Assembly (NCBI GenBank): GCA_013298485.1 | Contig: JAAFHS010000149.1 | Span: forward strand, 1 to 6,613 | Source: Rhodobacterales bacterium | GTDB lineage: Bacteria > Pseudomonadota > Alphaproteobacteria > Rhodobacterales > Rhodobacteraceae | Direction: 5' to 3' | DNA: 6,613 nt | In this document: positions 5,335 to 6,613 of the stretch, piece after piece | How the letters are laid out: every line of letters begins with the position of its first letter | How positions within the stretch are numbered: position 1 is the stretch's first letter | The notes under the pieces: model-generated | Databases searched by the model: none | Told to the model about the DNA's origin: nothing | What the model saw: only the letters and a program-made list of their open reading frames with translations | Made by a program: the position numbers and the translations under genes

Positions 5335-6336
5335 ATGCTGAAAGTCGGCCTTCTTGGCGCCGGGCGTATCGCCGGCGTCCACGCCACCGCCATCACCACG
5401 AACCCCGGCTCGTCCCTCGTCGCTGTCAGCGACATCAACACCGAATCCGCCGCCAAGCTGGCAGCCCAATACGGGGCCGAGGCGCGGACCACGGACGCCA
5501 TCCTGAACGACCGCGCCATTGACGCGGTCCTCATCGCCACCTCGACCGACACCCATTCCGACCTGATCGAACGTGCAACCGGGGCGGGCAAGGCGGTCCT
5601 CTGCGAAAAGCCCGTGGACCTGTCGCTGGCCCGGGCGCAGGCCTGCCAGAAGATCGCCGCCAAGAACGGCAAGCCGGTGATGATCGGCTTCAACCGCCGC
5701 TTCGACCCGAACTTCGCCGCATTGAAAGCCGCGCTGGACAGGGGCGAGATCGGCAAACCAGAGCTTCTTTCCATCACCTCGTTCGACCCGGCCCCGCCGC
5801 CGGTGGCCTATATCAAAGTGTCGGGCGGGCTGTTCCGCGATATGATGATCCATGACTTCGACATGGCAAACTTCATCATGGGCGTGGCCCCTGTGACCGT
5901 GTCGGCGGTCGGCACATCGATCGTCGATCCAGCCGTTGGTCAGGCTGGCGATGTGGATACGGCTGTCGTGACCATGTCCTACGCAGACGGGCGCATCGCA
6001 GTGGTCAAGAACAGCCGCCGTGCGGTCTATGGCTATGACCAACGGGTGGAGCTTTTGGGGTCGGAGGGTCTGCTGCAGGCGCAGAACATGCTGGAAAACA
6101 CTGTCGTCAAATCCACGACGGCGGGTGTGACGGGGGCCAAGCCCACCTACTTCTTTCTGGAGCGCTACATGCCCGCCTACGCCGCCGAATGGGCCGCCTT
6201 CGTGACTGCCATGAACTCGGGGGTCACGCCACCGGTGACATTGGATGACGGTGTGGCCGCACTGGCAATGGCTGAAGCAGCGACCACGTCGGCCAACACT
6301 GGCATGCCGGTTGACCTTGCGTCAGTGATATTCTGA
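5335..6336 (+). CDS. iolG: Inositol 2-dehydrogenase-like oxidoreductase (Gfo/Idh/MocA family)
   Basis: This is a cytoplasmic NAD(P)-dependent dehydrogenase expected to oxidise a ring hydroxyl of an inositol or related cyclitol or sugar to the ketone (inosose-type product). Seen: 333 residues with an N-terminal Rossmann domain (GLLGAGRIAG, 5-14), an acidic residue after the second strand (VAVSDIN, 29-35, suggesting NAD) and the EKP motif (91-93) with catalytic Lys92. The C-terminal domain carries GFNRRFDPNF (118-127) and RDMMIHDFDMANF (168-180). There Asp169 and His173 fit the D-x3-H catalytic pair of IolG. The NSRRAVYGYDQRVELLGSEG stretch (226-245) is also typical of rhizobial and alphaproteobacterial IolG. 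Length and motifs are complete. ATG 5335 follows AAAGGAAA (5322-5329). It is the last confident gene of the run. A MocA-type role in rhizopine or other cyclitol oxidation is possible; myo-inositol itself is not proven as substrate. Confidence 0.9.
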   Translation: MLKVGLLGAGRIAGVHATAITTNPGSSLVAVSDINTESAAKLAAQYGAEARTTDAILNDRAIDAVLIATSTDTHSDLIERATGAGKAVLCEKPVDLSLARAQACQKIAAKNGKPVMIGFNRRFDPNFAALKAALDRGEIGKPELLSITSFDPAPPPVAYIKVSGGLFRDMMIHDFDMANFIMGVAPVTVSAVGTSIVDPAVGQAGDVDTAVVTMSYADGRIAVVKNSRRAVYGYDQRVELLGSEGLLQAQNMLENTVVKSTTAGVTGAKPTYFFLERYMPAYAAEWAAFVTAMNSGVTPPVTLDDGVAALAMAEAATTSANTGMPVDLASVIF

Positions 6337-6448
6337 GCTCGGAGTCCAGTGGATCAGGAACGGACAGGGCGCTCAGCCGAGGAAAGCGCCGTGGCACGAG
6401 CCAACGGTCGCTTCCCGCCCTTTGCGTCCTCGTCGGCGCTCGCGGCCC

Positions 6449-6472
6449 TTAGCGGTCATTAGCGGTCATTAG
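6449..6472. repeat. 10-bp tandem direct repeat, about 2.4 copies
   Basis: The unit TTAGCGGTCA occurs twice in tandem and is followed by a third partial TTAG. A further separate AGCGGTCAT occurs at 6507-6515, and a related ACGGTCGCT lies near 6405. The stretch 6337-6511 otherwise holds nothing that looks coding. The sequence is reminiscent of decayed intergenic repeat families in Rhodobacteraceae; that resemblance is from memory and uncertain. An operator role is possible but unsupported. Confidence 0.6.
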
Positions 6473-6499
6473 GTGCAGCACAAAGACCTCCGGCCCAAA

Positions 6500-6524
6500 T
6501 GGCCAGAGCGGTCATCCGCGGCCA
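6500..6524. other. Bulged inverted repeat (small hairpin) in the 3' intergenic region
   Basis: TGGCC (6500-6504) pairs with GGCCA (6520-6524), and inside it GCGG (6508-6511) pairs with CCGC (6516-6519) around a TCAT loop. This leaves a 3-base AGA bulge on the left arm. That makes 9 GC-rich base pairs. No T run follows on the + strand; on the - strand a short TTT follows. It could form part of a terminator between the + operon and an opposite-strand gene to the right, but the evidence is weak. Confidence 0.35.
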
Positions 6525-6613
6525 AATCGGAGCCCCCTCATGTAAGCAGTGCGCACATATCTGTCGGGCATCCCCAGTTTGACTCCTGCCGGGATTGCCA
6601 TAAACTTGCGCAA
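6512..6613 (-). CDS. Possible 3' end of an opposite-strand gene (unidentified, partial)
   Basis: Reading the - strand from the right edge, a frame is open for 33 codons and ends at TGA (6514-6512). Its translation includes GMPDRYVRTAYMRGLRF. It has no recognisable domain, and its stop lies in the loop of the hairpin at 6500-6524. Third-position GC is about 64%, moderately high but lower than I would expect from the well-supported genes. It would make the iolG-like gene convergent with a neighbour. An open frame this short can easily occur by chance in GC-rich DNA, so this is only a tentative call. Confidence 0.2.
   Translation of the reverse strand: MRKFMAIPAGVKLGMPDRYVRTAYMRGLRFGRG

Noticed and set aside
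5296..6042. Long - strand open frame of 248 codons opposite the IolG-like gene
   Set aside because: Its translation is low-complexity Gly/Asp/Arg/His-rich with no domain. It is the antisense shadow of a GC-rich gene whose + strand product has a full set of family motifs.
6368..6390. Inverted repeat GGCGCT/AGCGCC after the IolG-like gene
   Set aside because: A 6-bp stem with an 11-base loop and no T tract; not convincing as an intrinsic terminator.
1..6613. CRISPR array, tRNA, rRNA, transposase or phage genes
   Set aside because: No regularly spaced repeats, cloverleaf-like sequence, rRNA signature or recombinase motif was seen by reading; the window is almost fully occupied by the metabolic genes.

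Overview
The window looks like an alphaproteobacterial accessory catabolic locus. The GC-rich codon use, the tight ATGA gene overlaps and the protein styles point to a Rhodobacteraceae-like organism; this is inference, as there is no rRNA or phylogenetic marker. All confidently called genes lie on the + strand and read as one catabolic operon or a large part of one. No regulator is visible, and the operon start is probably upstream because the first gene is cut by the window edge.

Layout: (1) 1-441, the C-terminal part of a membrane di-iron fatty acid hydroxylase/sterol desaturase family protein. (2) 549-3414, a complete RbsB/RbsC/RbsA-type (CUT2) sugar ABC importer: periplasmic binding protein, a strong hairpin, permease, and a single-domain ATPase. 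(3) 3425-3736, a small MocE-like Rieske [2Fe-2S] ferredoxin. (4) 3733-4506, a TIM-barrel isomerase of the hydroxypyruvate isomerase type. (5) 4509-5318, a divergent PanB (ketopantoate hydroxymethyltransferase) relative that lacks most of the canonical metal/substrate residues. (6) 5335-6336, an inositol 2-dehydrogenase-like Gfo/Idh/MocA oxidoreductase. (7) 6337-6613, a non-coding tail with a 10-bp tandem repeat and a small bulged hairpin, then possibly the 3' end of an opposite-strand gene.

How the genes may work together: a cyclitol or sugar derivative is imported by the CUT2 transporter and oxidised by the IolG-like dehydrogenase. It is then rearranged by the TIM-barrel isomerase and possibly cleaved or altered by the PanB-like enzyme. 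The hydroxylase plus Rieske ferredoxin pair resembles in composition the MocD/MocE oxygenase pair of rhizopine (3-O-methyl-scyllo-inosamine) catabolism. This suggests that the substrate carries a group, such as an O-methyl ether, that must be removed or hydroxylated. The exact substrate cannot be read from sequence. The combination of an inositol-type dehydrogenase, a Hyi-type isomerase, a degenerate PanB and a Rieske/di-iron oxygenase in one transport operon is the most interesting feature of the window.
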